DNA of 64,000 bases from Ceratothoa steindachneri (Eukaryota > Arthropoda > Malacostraca > Isopoda > Cymothoidae), in contig OZ018317.1 in the NCBI GenBank assembly GCA_963969495.1, positions 34,503,726 to 34,567,725 of the forward strand. Reading direction: 5' to 3'. A program made the translations under genes and the position numbers. Every line of letters starts with the position of its first letter. Position 1 is the stretch's first letter. The notes below the pieces were generated by a model. That model did no database searches. It saw nothing but the letters and a program-made list of their open reading frames with translations, and was not told where the DNA came from. Shown in pieces: positions 35,640-48,883 of this stretch.

Positions 35640-36762
35640 TGCAGGTTTAGCTATCTGCAGTCATGGTGCGTTTTTGTGTTTTTCAGATGCTTTGGTAAAC
35701 TGATCCTTTAATAGCAGGGTATCAAGCAATGGGCAGCAAGTGTACGAAGATGAGAAAATGTCGCTTCATGGGTTTTCGAGTGGCACAAGAGGTTCAAATA
35801 GGGACGCGGGGACGTGGAAGACAACCCTAGTAGTGGAATGCCTTCAACGAGCAGGACTCAGGCCAACGTTGTACGCGTGAGGCAGATGGTGCGTGACGAG
35901 ATTCGACTGACTCTTCAACTGATTGCAAGTGAGCTTGACATGAACCGCGACAGCATCTATAAGATTATCACTGATGATTTCAGCATCCAGAAGATTTGCC
36001 CTAAGTTGGTAAAGAAGGTGCTGAACAATGACCAGAAAGAGTGCCGCATACAGGTGTGTTGGGACATTCTAGAGCCTCTTAAAACCGACACATTCTTGCT
36101 GGGGAGAATCATAACCGGTGAGGAGTCATGGATAATCGACTACGACCCGGAGATCAAGCACCAGAACCTTCATTGGAAGAGTCCGCAGTCGCGGGTGGTG
36201 AAAAAAGACAGTAGAAGTCTAAAGCCAAACTAATGTTCATCGTATTTTTCGATGTGAAGGGCATCGTCCACATTGAGTTCTTGCCACAGGTCCAGATGAT
36301 CTACCAACATGGCTAGAAAGAGATCTTACAGCGTTTGCTTCATTAGGTGCGAGAAAAGAGGCAAGAGTTGTGGCAAAACAACTCATGGCTACTAGACCAC
36401 TAAAATGCGATGGCTCACAACGCCCTGAGCATCCAGCAGTTCCTGGCTGAGAAAAACATCACCGTTCTGGAGTAACCTCTCTACTCACTTGACCCAGCTC
36501 CAAGTGATTTTTCTCCTTTTCTTTAAGGTCAAAAGGGCCATCAAGGGGACACACATTTTCCGAACTTAGAAGCCACCCAGAGGGCGAGGAGACGATGGAG
36601 CTGCGGCCAAGCCTCCTTCCAGAAGTGCATACATAGAGCCGTGGCAGAGAAGGATAGGAAAGGGCATTATACTCAATGGAGATTATTTACATAGAAGGAG
36701 AAAACTTGTAGTTTAGATTTGTAATAATTTTTTGTGACAGTCCTGTTTCTTTTCTGAAACAC

Positions 36763-36775
<13 letters not shown>
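35640..36775 (+). mobile_element. Mariner-like element (second family), decayed
   Basis: Spans the transposase remnant at about 35670-36700. The right side ends at a short TA tract (36766-36800) after a CTGTTTCTTTTCTGAAACACC segment that could be the terminal region. A left terminal repeat was not identified, so the limits are approximate. Confidence 0.6.
35670..36700 (+). pseudogene. Mariner transposase (DD34D), decayed
   Basis: 35814-36233 is open and reads the helix-turn-helix region (RLTLQLIASELDMNRDSIYK) and RIITGEESWIIDYDPEIKHQ, where the first catalytic Asp of TGDE has become Glu. 36233-36330 reads MFIVFFDVKGIVHIEFLPQ. 36390-36520 reads NAMAHNALSIQQFLAEKNIT and LDPAPSDF; the HHDN block containing the second Asp is broken by a stop. 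The second and third catalytic positions are 34 residues apart. 36560-36690 contains the C-terminal NGDYLH. Confidence 0.85.
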
Positions 36776-36802
<27 letters not shown>

Positions 36803-37049
36803 ACTTGGGTTTCCGGAACTGGTTGCTGTCGACGGTTAATGGCTCTGGTTACCAATAAAATGATATTAACATCTATTTTGCTAATATGTTTGAATACTTT
36901 GTTAATATATTTGGATTATCACTTAATATTTTAGTAAAGGGTGTGTAATTTATAAAATGGGATGTTTTATAAGATCAGAATTGAATCAATATTTATTATA
37001 TTTGAGCTTAAATTTATAACTATTGTATATTCAATATCGTTCGAAAATA

Positions 37050-37732
37050 AATAATGACTAAAAGTAAAGAACTTGAAGAAGCATTGAGGGTACAAATCCG
37101 ACTTCTTCATAGCAAAGTTATCACAAGTAGAAATTGATGAAAAATAAACTATTCAAGATTTATGTTGTGCAAACAACTATAAAACGATATCAAGAGACCA
37201 AGAGCTTTATATCAAGGAAGAGAAGTGGCAAAAAAAGGTTTTACAACATCTATAGAAGACAGATCTATCATTCGAGCTTAACTACAGAATTGCTGAAAAA
37301 TATATTCTAAACTTGTAAAAGTTTAATGAAGCTTTAAGTTAAAAATATATCACCAGTACAATTAGAAGGAGACTTAAAGCTCAGGGCTAAAATGATGCAA
37401 GGCTAAAATGAAGCCATGAAAATCTGAGATGAATAAAATATGAGCCTTCTTCGGTACTCCAAAAATCACAAAATTTGTACAATTCAACAGTGGTCTAAAG
37501 TTATATCGTCAGATGAAAGTAATTATTAGGTATGTAAGAAAAACTGTTTTATTGTTATTTATGTAATTCCCGTTAAATATATTTTAGAAGTAGGCTATCT
37601 AAAAATTTAATGTTTTCGAAACAAAGGTGCAGAATTTTAGTACTTCTGTAGCTACCTTTATGTGAACCAGAGTTGAAGAGGAATTTCACCCTGCTTGTGC
37701 AGTACTAACTCTGAAGTATGGAGATTGTTCTA
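37050..37732 (+). pseudogene. Tc1-like transposase, 5' half
   Basis: Starts MTKSKELEEALRVQIRLLHS with the paired-like helix-turn-helix, continues in mixed frames through IKRPRALYQGREVAKKG, TIRRRLKAQG and ICTIQQWSKVISSDESN, the last holding the first catalytic Asp. The reading reaches LTLKYGDCS at 37729 and is cut there by a mariner. It resumes at 38957. Confidence 0.8.
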
Positions 37733-38954
37733 TCAGATTGGAACAAAAGTTGTGTCCGATTTTAGGGTATATATTAAAAAAACACAACTTATGATTACGG
37801 AAATATTTAATAATAAACATAAGCTCTATTTCTTCCTAGAACCTCATTCCATCCGTTAACAAGCATATAAATGCCACGCGTGTAAAATTCTTTAGGTTTT
37901 GATGCAAAATTTGAAGCTAACTCTTCAACTTCTCCTCTTGATGTCAACCTAAGACTATCCGAATCGTCGTGTAATCCCCATAAACAAGTGATAATCAGAA
38001 GGAGCAGGAGAATATTGAGGATGAAGCAATATTTCCCAATCAAGCTCCTCCAAGAGATCCTTTGTCATTAGAGCTATGCGAGGGCGGGCATTATCGTGAT
38101 GGGGAATGACCTCTTCTGGTGACTAAGGAGAGTTGCCTTTGGCCAAAAGCGGCTTTAAAGCGACGAAACTGATTGAAGTATAAATTAACACTAATTGTTA
38201 ATCGAATGGACAATTTTTTAAATATCCCACCATACACTTAATATCATCATTATGAATAAAATACTCCGCCCAGTTATTGAGAAATTCTGTTACCCAGACT
38301 GATCCACGAACGGGGGCGTTTAACGGTATGATAAAGGATCCACTTCTCATCACTAGTAACGAGCCTGCCCCAAAATGGGGTCTGAAGCTGTCGTGAAAGC
38401 AATGACTCATTGGCTCAGCGAGTAACACGCTGTTTCAGATTCGCCCTGAACAGTTTGCGGGGACACATTTTCCAATCATGTAATCTTTCCAACCCTTTTT
38501 AGTTGTCATAGAACAGTCGTATGGTTTATGTTCAATTGTTCTGAAAGTTCCCCAGAAGTTGTAGCTAGATTTGCTGTAACAACAGCTTCCAACTCTTCAT
38601 AATCAAGTTCTTTTGGCCGACCTTAATTTGGTCAGTCCTTTAAACTGAAATTCACACGAAGAAAACGAACCTCCCTCAACTTCTTCCATTTACTGTATCG
38701 CCCCATTAAGTGCTATGAAGGGATTTTGCCGCTGTACTTGCATTCACACCTTTATGAAACTCATGGAGTAAAACATGTCTAATGTGATCTTCCGATGGGA
38801 GGTCATAGGAGTGAATACCGGACAAGATTATGAACGATATTTATATAATCTGAAAGAAAATGGTATAAGTGATAACACGAGACGCTACTTTAATAAATAA
38901 TACCTAAAACTTTAATGAAGAAAATCTTCCCACATTACTTTCGTTCCCTCCTGA
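37733..38954 (-). mobile_element. Mariner nested in the Tc1 transposase gene
   Basis: 1222 bp with inverted ends: TCAGATTGGAACAAAAGTTG at the left and, read inward from the right, TCAGGAGGGAACGAAAGTAA. TA flanks both sides (37731-37732 and 38955-38956). Removing it with one TA restores the Tc1 reading LKYGDCS-ITIWGF in a single frame. Confidence 0.92.
37800..38770 (-). pseudogene. Nested mariner transposase, decayed
   Basis: The minus strand reads the D1 block LVTSDEKWILYHTVKRPRS near 38360-38290, a degraded YSPAPSDYH-like region near 38010-37960, and the C-terminus ELASNFASKPKEFYTRGIYM then LVNGWNEVLG at 37930-37820. The order fits mariner. Several frameshifts and stops. Confidence 0.75.
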
Positions 38955-38956
38955 TA

Positions 38957-39250
38957 TCACAATATGGGGCTTCCTGCCCTCGAAAGGGACAGGGAAAATG
39001 TTTTTATGCCACGGTATAATGAACTACATAACTTATACGAACAGGTTTCTACAAGGTTTGGAGCTATCTATCCATAAATCTTATCCTCCTACACCAAGTT
39101 TTGAAGTTATAAATCAGCAGGACAATTCCTCATGCCATACATCCAACCACACCAAGAAGTGGTTTGGAGAGAGCCCAGACTTAAATCCAATAGAACACGA
39201 GGTCAACAGACCTAAGTCACGTGCTCTCAATTATTCTGACTTAGGACCTT
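38957..39250 (+). pseudogene. Tc1-like transposase, 3' half
   Basis: Continues with ITIWGFLPSKGTGKM, then FLQGLELSIHKSYPPTPSFE and INQQDNSSCHTSNHTKKWFG, holding the second catalytic Asp (QQDN). It jumps directly from KKWFGE to SPDLNPIEH with the Glu. The 14 or so residues normally between (compare the copy at 19340) are deleted, so even the joined gene would be defective. Confidence 0.82.
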
Positions 39251-40054
<804 letters not shown>

Positions 40055-40056
<2 letters not shown>

Positions 40057-41854
40057 ACCGATAAAACCTTTCTACACCAGCCATTGATTCATTATATAAA
40101 TGTTACAATAAAATTTAAATGCACACCTATTTTATGGGATACATTTATTGATTATATAAATAATACAGGGGAATCTACATATAAAATTATAATTTATAAA
40201 TAATTATTTCCTAAATGTCAAAAGCAATAGGCAGAGGCGCTAGAATTAACCTTAATTCCATTACGCTCTGTATTCCGCCTTCGTCAGAGTCCGATTAAAG
40301 ATATAAAGCCAGGCAATAATTTCGCCTCCTTTTTTGTAAAAAAAAAAATATAAATAAAAATAAAAAAATAAAAAATGTAAACATTTAATATTAAATTTTT
40401 TTTTTTAAATAGTTAAACATTCATTATGAGGTAAGAAATAAACATAACTTTTACTTTATTTATCCCAAATATGTTTTACTATCGTTTAAAAAAAAAGCCA
40501 TTTTATCTTTAGCACTCGCCACACCAGATGTAAATGAAGCCATACAATTTGTTTTGTTCAGAGAGAAAGTTTAATTTGCCATTTATTTCCTCCCACTTTC
40601 TTCCCGTCATTTTTTTTGTCTTATCTTCATTACACTGGAATTCCATTAACCTTTTAATTAATTATAAACACTTGAGAGGCTTTAATTAAGCATGTGATGA
40701 ATTTCTTTCTCACCTGATCTTACCATTTTGTCATAATTCAAAAGAGAATGAAAATAAAATTAGGTTCTTGAGCCGCAGCATAAATTCTTATGGAGTTCAA
40801 TTAACGAGAAAATATAAATTGATAATCATGAGGAACTTGAAGCAAAGTTTCTCTTCAACAATTTATCATTTTAACCCATTTTCATTTTCTGTAGGGAGAT
40901 GCGCAAGTACGGGGTAGTTCAGAATGAGATAATTAATTTGCTTTCATACATTCACCTAGGATAGAGCTCCATACCTTAAATTTTGCTTTCACATGTTCGC
41001 TACTCCAAGTTGCTTCAATCCTTTAGATCTGTTGCACATTTTTTACTTCACTTTTATACAGTTTCATTATTAATATTTTGGGTGTAAATTAGCTTCATAG
41101 TTTTACCTTTAGTTTTATCAAATATATAAATCATCTCGAAAGCTTTATCATCAATGGGGAGTTGGGGGCCCCATCTTGTTAACTGTGATACCACTCCATT
41201 CCGATCCACCCTGCACTTCAAACATCCTAGGTTGGGTTCCGGTCAACTATGAGTTAAGCGAAGTTAAGCTACATCCAGTGTGGTTAGTCACGGGATTGGG
41301 TATAGAGAGGGTCGGTTTTTCTTTGACCATTAGCCTTGATTCGAATCCTATCTTAAACAATAGGTTTTGCCTCATTGACCGTTGTTGAAGAATATTAAAC
41401 TTAAATAAAATATAACAAGTAGTTTTGCCTTTAAAAAACCAACGAGGTCATTTTGGACACTTGGATAATGATATTAAATTTTTATGCAAGCACATTTATA
41501 TAACTTTAATTACTAAAATCATTTTCATGGTATTATTTCAAGAACATCTTTTTATTTACATACCGTTGCCTTTATGTCTGTTTCTTTTTTTATCAATTAA
41601 AATTGAGTAAAAATCCCATTTCTTTGCGTTAGTTTTTTTTCTTAAAAAAAAAATCAATCAATGAAATTAAAATTATGTTCAAGAGAAAATATGTCTTATT
41701 TGACTCACCCTGTACATTTTATGTGGATCTCTTCAGTATACACACGAGTGCTTTCTATTTCTACAGATGATAGATAATTCAGAAACACGAGACCGCTTTT
41801 ATTTATATATATGTAGGTCGCTATTCTTGTAGATGATAATATTTCATGTATCTG
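40055..41854. other. No recognised gene
   Basis: Very AT-rich with homopolymer runs. Short frames show no motif. From about 41740 a loose repeat with GATGATAATA(C/T)TTCATG blocks begins; it also appears at 42290-42340 and 42780-42900, and is interrupted by the MITE at 41855. Confidence 0.45.
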
Positions 41855-42233
41855 CAGGCAAGGATCAAGGGAGAAGGCTGAGTGGGCTGAAGCCCCACCC
41901 AAAATTTTAGACCCGTTTAAGTTTATATACTTTTAAGCAATAGTTGTATTTTGTTATTAAGAAAGAGTTATGTAATAATATAGAATATATCTAAAAGCCT
42001 TTTTTTAAATCGTTGCGGTCGAATGTATCTTATATGCTACACGTCTAAAATACAGGTAAATACTTAAAAATAATTATTAAATTCAGTATTAACTCACGTC
42101 CAAAAACTATAATGAACAGCATTCCTAATTTCCTGATGTGTGGAAAAAATTCTAATGTGAGAGAGTTATTGTTTTTTATTATAAACGTTGTTAAACCCCC
42201 CAAACCATTTTTTTTACCCTGGATCCGCCACTG
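41855..42233. mobile_element. hAT-type MITE, copy 2
   Basis: 379 bp. Left end CAGGCAAGGATCAAGGGAG, right end read inward CAGTGGCGGATCCAGGGT. The 8-mer TGTATCTG flanks both sides exactly (41847-41854 and 42234-42241). The interior matches copy 1 at 14522-14860 in opposite orientation. Non-coding. Confidence 0.92.
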
Positions 42234-42241
42234 TGTATCTG

Positions 42242-44150
42242 CATCCGCTTTTATGTATATGAGCTAATGTATACTACTAGTTTTTTTATACGTATGATAA
42301 TACTTCATGACAAACGTGTTCGCTTGTATGTTTACAGGATGTCCCCTTAAAGAATGTATACTCTTTATAGCCTAGTATATTTCATAATTAAGAAAAAGCT
42401 AAAAGAATATTTCGTTATAAGCTTGCCAATAAATGGTTGGCCTTGTTTTTCCAAAAGCATGATAGAAGCGAATCTTATAGCAGAAAGAATATTTAGACGC
42501 TGTTTGGGAATCACTTCAAATATGAGTTGTTCTTCGTTTATATAGTTTCTAGCACCTTTAAAAATAAAAAAACTTCGTTAATGCTATCGGAGAACGTTTT
42601 AATCACTCGCAGTTAATTAAGAAAAAAAAAATAAAATAAAATTGTGTTATAGCTTTTTCCAATGAATGCATGGCCTTGTTGCATAAAAAAACACGATAGC
42701 AGTGTAGCCTATGGCCGAAATAATACCTAGTTTCATTTGCTCTGACATATCTTAATATTCTATGCAAAACTTTCCCGCTTGTGATGATACTTATGTGTAC
42801 ATACTATTCCTGCGGGTGATAATACTTCATTTAAAACGCGTGTGTACGTTAAACGTGTTCTTTCAATTCATGTGGGTAATAATACTTCATATAAAATGTA
42901 AATATTCCCCTTCACAACTTTCAACGATGAAAAAAGAGTATCTATTAGTCTTATTCTCAGAACTCTTGTCTAAAACTGGTTTTGTCGTTTGCAAAAAAAT
43001 AAATCTCCCTTTCGTAATACGGTTGCCGCGGGGGACCGAGTGATTTGGACGTGTTTATACATCTCTTTTTAACCCATACCTTTCTTTTCCTCCTCTCTCT
43101 CCCTGCGTCTCTACTCCCTTTAAGAACTTTCATGGAGGAGAGGAAAATAGAAGAGTTTCAGATGCAGTCTTTTTCTGGTCGCTGCGCAGAAGAGGTTGAC
43201 AAGAAAAAGGAGTGAAAGTGAAATTTTAACTGAACTTCCAAAATATTCCACTCTATCAAATGATTTAACCTTCAGAATCATCACCAAGACATCATACCCT
43301 GATTTAGCAATACCAGAAACACGCCAGGACATTCATAACCATCGATAAATCGTAACCAAAGTGAAGCAGTCACAACTACCACGAAACGGTTAAAACCATC
43401 AAATAAACATATCGGCACTACCACAACTGTATCTGAATCATTATAAAACCATCAGAATTATCAGAATAATTATTATTGAGCCTTCTTGTAGGACTATAGT
43501 TCTACCATAGCAAACGACGAAGAAAGAGAATAAAATAAATGAGGAACGACACAAGACAAAACACGGAAACAAAACCGGTGAGTTTAATCCTGTTTACAGC
43601 CCCTTAGGATATTTGATGATCTTATCTATTTTTTGTATCCTTAAGAAATCCAACTCGTATCTTCTCTCTTTGAGCGAACGAGGATGAGCTTTAGGTTCGT
43701 AATTTAAGGTCATAGGACTCGTTTATACACTCTAATTCTAGAAATCCTTAAAAATCCATTTAGTCTCTCAGTTTAGATAAGAAACATTTATTACTTATCG
43801 TGGTTTTTCCTTATATTTTCCTTTATTTGGACCTTTATACTCACTTTATCGTGTCACCACATCTCTTGTTAATACTTTAATTTACTTTTTCCCTTGTTTT
43901 TTAACTTTATATCCATTAATTATTCCTTTGGCGTAAAGTTCATTTCTTTTCAGTCTTCTTGTTCACCCTTTCCTTTCATTCGTTTCCGATAGATTGAACC
44001 ACATATAGTGGATGAAAGGATGGGGGGTAAGGACCCACTATTTAAACCAGGAAGGGGAAGAATCTGAGATCTAACCCTGGTACAGAAGGTTACTAGTTAT
44101 ACTAGGGCAGGTTGTTAGTGAAAGGTTTTGGGATTAAAATCATTGTTCAG
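42242..44150. other. No recognised gene
   Basis: AT-rich. Loose GATAATACTTCAT repeats near 42295 and 42780-42900. Nothing else supported. Confidence 0.45.
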
Positions 44151-44154
44151 GGGT

Positions 44155-44412
44155 TCGAATCAGTGATTTCGAGTACTTGTGATCCTTATTCGAATTTGTG
44201 CTTGAGAGTTATTGTGATCTTTGCTAGAATTTGTGATTTCGAGGACTTGTGATCTTTGCTCGAATTGGTGATTTTGAGTACTTGTCATCTTTGTTCCAAT
44301 TTGTGATTTCGAGTATTTGTGATCTTTGTTCACATTTGTGATTTCGAGTAATTGTGATCTTCGTCCTAATTTGTGATTTCGATTACTTGTGATCTCTGTT
44401 CGAATTTGTTCT
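44155..44412. repeat. 35-bp minisatellite
   Basis: About seven units of 35-37 bp with GTGATCTTTGTTCGAATTTG, TGATTTCGAGTA and CTTGT, clearest from 44216 to 44410. Confidence 0.85.
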
Positions 44413-44819
44413 TGTTCACTTATATAACGAACTCCTCCTTTCTAGATTTGTTCGTTGCGGGTGGTTTTCCCCATATTTTCATTCCTCTGCTCTATTTGCC
44501 CTTTATGCTTTATTCGTTGTATCCGTTTCCTATTTTCCTCCGTCTGCATAGTACAATTCCTTTTGGGTTAATGGTGCCGGGAGAGAGGGAGGCTCCTCCA
44601 GGTTTCAGTTGTAGTAGAGGTCCCCTCTCCCCATACTATCCACGTCATTTTGGAGTTACTGTTCATCAGCGACTTCAAAACCATTTAATACCTCGACTCT
44701 AGAAACATATCCTTAGCATTTGGATTCATAGATTTATCATTACTCGCCTTCGAATCATCCGCGTCACATTCTGAATCATGTGACTCTCTTCACTGATTTG
44801 AGAATTATCAACTGAAAGC

Positions 44820-44965
44820 TGGTTTTCTATAAGGGCAGATCTGAATCTTGTATTAGTCCAGATGTGGCAGATCTGGATTTCGTATTCGTTCACATATGGC
44901 AGATCAGAATCTCGTATTCGTCCATATAGGTCAGATCTGGATCTCGTATTAGTCCTGATATAATT
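44820..44965. repeat. Minisatellite of about 32 bp
   Basis: About four units with CAGATCTG(G/A)AT, CTCGTATT and AGTCC or CGTCC. Unrelated in sequence to the array at 44155. Confidence 0.8.
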
Positions 44966-45269
44966 GTTTTCCTTATTTTTTAACATATTGACATAATCTA
45001 TTTGAAGCCTACAATATTTTAGCTACACGTTGGTGGCAGTCGTATGGTTCTACCACTCTCCTTTACTGTACCGCAACTCAGTAAAGATTGCCCCCTCACT
45101 CCCCCGCCCAATACATATTTTCGTCTCACAAAACCGGATCAAATTGTGTATGCTGGTAGAGCGTCATAAGTTTTTCATCTCTGCGTATTTTAAATTTGAC
45201 TCATTATATTTTTTTAGGATAATGGTAAAAGCGTTAGAAAGTACCCTATCTGCAATGTTAAAGAAAGTG

Positions 45270-45455
45270 AATAAGTGAAAAAAATCCGAATCGGGATTTG
45301 GATCCCGCCTAAAATCTAGCAACTCTATCATGGCCCAAGGTACACCCATCCACAAAGTTCCATCCAAATCCGTTAATAATCTTTTTGAGATATCTTGTAC
45401 ACAAACATACATAAAACATGCATATGAAATCACATACCTTCCGCCCAACTCCGTT
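45270..45455 (+). mobile_element. RTE-type LINE 3' tail
   Basis: The phrases ATTTGGATCCCGCC, CCATCCACAAAGTTCCATCC, AAATCCGTTAATAATC and TTTTTGAGATATCTTG are typical of the conserved 3' UTR of RTE-type LINEs in many invertebrates. It would be a 5'-truncated copy. Identification rests on memory of such tails. Confidence 0.5.
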
Positions 45456-47052
45456 AACTGAGGTAATACACAAATTCTGTTTATCTGAAGGACAGAAATA
45501 TGCTGTGAACATGAATGTAAGGAAATAGAAGTAAAAGATAAATATCCCCTTAATTTGCTCCTTAAATTTCTTCCCTCACTCTATTCTAAAAATCTAACCC
45601 AACGTGTAGTAACGTGAAAATCCAAAGAGGGGGCGAAAGTAAGATAAAATTGGAATATCCGCCAGCTGCCTCGCAGGTGCAGTTAATTAAGTTTAACGCG
45701 CTAAAAGCTTTAATCCTAGGGTGACAACGCTAATCTATGTATTTTGGATGCTGCTCGCCGAGTCTCCCGCCCACATCGTTGGAGGCCATTAAGACCTGGG
45801 TCGGGTGACAAACGCTATTCCCTCTAGGCACCAGAAGTCTTCTGTCAGACGTCTGTGCCTTCCAGCGATTAAGCATCAAAAAAAGCCATCATATAAATAC
45901 CCAGAATTTTCGAGTTGCTGGTTAGATTGAGAACCCGTCGCCTTCGGTTCAGATCGTTGTGTCTGTTCCCTCAAGTTCCCAGGTATTCGGTTGTACTTCG
46001 AGATCGGATCTAGCCAAGCAGATCCATCTCTTTTGAGAAGCCTTACTCTGTTCAGAGCAAGCATCAAATCTTTTTTGTCCCCGAAGGATTGGCCGGATTT
46101 CTCTCGTCTCATCTGGAACCTCCCTTGTCCGTCAAGGATCTCCAGTTTCCAGTGCGAGACTTCGTGCCGAGCCGCCTCAGAGTCTCGATTTGGAGGTTGT
46201 ACTTCTCTGGAGCAGAGGTGCCATCGTCCATCTTCAAGAAGGATAGTGAACTCGTCTTCTGGTCACTCCCTCCAATTCATCCTCGTTACCGTCACGATAT
46301 TCGACCTGGAGCCACGTCCATTGGCCTTCTCCATTCCTCGTGCCGACCCGCTGAATGATATTCACTCGAGGGCCGCGTCCGCTGGCCTCCTTCCTTCCTC
46401 GAGCTGACTCTATTAAAGGTGAAACGGCCATTTGCTTTAATCTCACGATAATCGACCCACTTTCTGACATTTAAATATTCCCTCTGTATAACCGATTTGT
46501 AATATTCCATTTAAAAGCTGATTAACGAGTAATTAACCTTTCCCGATTGCCTATTAATCTATATTCTGTCAGAGTTAACCTTTATTTACATTACTTAAAT
46601 TTCTCGTATGTATATATATGTTAACTAGTGACTAATTAAAAATTATATTTGGGGTTTTCATTCATTAAATATACATTTGAACTGCAACTTGGTAAACTCA
46701 GTTAAACGCTATTGGCTCTTGTAGTAAATCGCACTCTCTCTCTCTCTCTCTCTCTAAGAAAGTAGAGAGAGAGGTGACGCCCCGTTGTCGCGGGAAGAGA
46801 GCTTGTGCGTACCCTTGACTTTTCGAGCTATGTCGACGGGGGTACCTATCTTCTGGTACCCCTGGCAGGGTTTCCCTTGTCGATTTGGTCGGAAATTAGG
46901 TTCCAGACTAAGTGCGTCTTTCTTTATCCTACTCTATCCTTCCTCTTTTTTTTACATTAATCCTATTTCTTCTACTTATACAAAAATAAAAAAGCAACAA
47001 AAAAAACCATTCCTATCATGTAACTCTTACCCTTTTTTCATCTATCTACATA
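45456..47052. other. No recognised gene
   Basis: 45720-46420 is richer in GC and open in several frames on both strands (up to 138 codons) but shows no family motif. It includes imperfect direct repeats with TTCCTCG(T/A)GC near 46335 and 46395. A CT run lies at 46733-46754. It may be an old repeat. Confidence 0.4.
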
Positions 47053-47639
47053 TAAGGACCTGGTAGCTACCTCATACGTCAGAAGAGAGGCTTTGGAACC
47101 TCTATAAACAACGCCAATCGAAGCTCACTGGTTGCGAGAGACTAAGACTTGAGGGGTCTTAGGCGCTGGGGCACGATGAATGGGATGAGGGTAGTGCCCA
47201 GTTAACCCATTCCCTGGCGCGTAATTATTGACCGTTCCCAGTGCATGTTGACGGGTGCTTATGGTAGCATTGGTCCGAGGTGACGGCCCTTTGTTCCCAT
47301 GTTGGTTGCCAGGCCAATAAAAAGCCTTGGGTCGAGTCCCTTAGTGTGGCGGGATATCCATTGAACGCTACTCCAAAATCTTGGCCGTTGTGAAAGGAAC
47401 TAGTAGAGTTTAGTAAGGCGTGTGCTCCGTTGTTGTTCACCTGGTGACAAATCGAGGGCCCCTTCGGGGACCATCAGTGCTGCTTGGTTGGGAGCCACGG
47501 CACGCCGAGGTTTGACGACTCGGTCAGACGAACAGCAGCACATGGAGCGTGCCTTCTGAAAGATCCGAAACCTCTCCGATCGATAGGTGGGAGCGACTCA
47601 CGCGGGGAGAACTCACCAACCCCCCCTTTTTTATCATTG

Positions 47640-48859
47640 ATTGGTCACGAGTTTTCAGAGAGAGAAAGCGCTCAAAATGACAGGAAAAAAGGTCCCGTTC
47701 GTCTCAAACACAACTGTGCAACATGCCAGTTAGAAAAGTGGTGCGTTGACTTTCCGGAGGGCTGCTACTCAAAATGCAGCCCTGAAAGTATCTGCACTAC
47801 TTGCATATTGACGCGAGAGGTGGATAAATTAAAAGACCTCTCTAGAGCCTCAGAGGAGAGAGCTAAGGTCCTTGAGGGAAAGTTGGAGAAACTTGAAGCC
47901 CTTAACGCAGCTCAGGTTCGATTCCTAGAAGAAGCTCCGCCCACTGATGTGTCGGAATCCCCTGGTAACCAAGCGGACATTCCGGCATCATCTGAGGCTA
48001 ATATAGCTGAGGCGAGAGAAAAAGAGAAAAAGAAGAAAGGAGAAACGAAGAAAAAAAGAAAAAGAATAAAGTTGAAACAAAAGAAGAAGAACCAAAAATA
48101 TAAGAAAAACAGATAAAGAAGAAGAAAAAGAAAGATAAGAATGTGGAGAGTAAAGAGGAAAAGGGGAGGCCTCTTCCACAAGGGAATACCCCGACTTCAG
48201 AGCCCAAGTGTCCGAAGGTCACCCTCATTGGTGACTCGCAAACACGGGATCTGCAGCCGCTGCTAGCGGCCCGCCTTCGCACTAGCATGAAGGTAAGCTG
48301 CCTGTCAGGACGGGGTAACCACAACATCAGAGTAGAGGCAGAGAAAGCTCAGATTTCTGAGAATTCAGTTGTTGCTCTGATGGTGAGCGGCAACGACCTC
48401 TACCTCAGAGGGGGTAAGGTTGGCCTTAGTGGTAAGACCATCCAAACGGTGATGGGAGCCGTGGATGATTTAGGGCTTAAAACCCGCAAACGTGTGGTGG
48501 TTGGGATGCTTTCGAGAAGAGGTCCCTCCCGAACCGCTCCCGAAAGAAACGTCACAGTAAACAGAAGGTTGGCGGATCTCTGCACGGCAGAAGGAGTCTT
48601 CTTCGAGGACCCCTATCGTACCTTTATCGGTAGAGACGACCTCTACCAAAGTTACGGGGTACATCTCTCCTTTAAAAGGAAGACCTTTCTCGCCAACCTA
48701 ATTCAAGATGTCGTGGAACGAACCCAAAGGAGCGTTCGAAACAAAGCGAAAGCGGACGTGCGCCAGCATGCCCGTGTCACTCCTGGAACGACCTTCTCGG
48801 AGGTCGTCAAAATGGGTGTGACCACGAAAACAAAGAAGCCGGGAAACGGAAGAGCGTAG
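47640..48859 (+). pseudogene. LINE B ORF1: Cys-cluster and SGNH-esterase protein, frameshifted
   Basis: The first frame (to 48116) holds the Cys cluster (KHNCATCQLEKWCVDF, then CSPESICTTCIL), a coiled-coil-like stretch and the Lys-rich segment, and stops there. The esterase follows in another frame (48143-48859) with VTLIGDSQ, MVSGNDLYLRGG and SYGVHL. In copy A the last motif is DGVHL, so the catalytic Asp is lost here (Tyr). The break is in the Lys-rich low-complexity run, a likely place for length change. Not functional. Confidence 0.85.
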
Positions 48860-48883
48860 GGAGTCCTACACTAGGGGACTCCC
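48859..48883 (+). promoter_or_regulatory. Stem-loop at the ORF1/ORF2 junction of LINE B
   Basis: Same perfect 8-bp stem GGGAGTCC/GGACTCCC and 9-nt loop as in copy A. The single base difference is in the loop (TACACTAGG against TACATTAGG). The ORF1 TAG is 48857-48859, so its G starts the stem, as in copy A. Confidence 0.72.

Noticed and set aside
40201..40330. CTGACGA on the minus strand near 40290, considered as a hammerhead core
   Set aside because: No GAAA at the right distance and no stem II.
44140..44180. GGTTCGAATC at 44152 and 53735, considered as tRNA B boxes
   Set aside because: No A box or pairing arms upstream at the right distance.
45876..46407. Overlapping frames of 78-138 codons in a GC-richer patch
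   Set aside because: Several frames are open at once on both strands, which reflects composition. No family motif seen.
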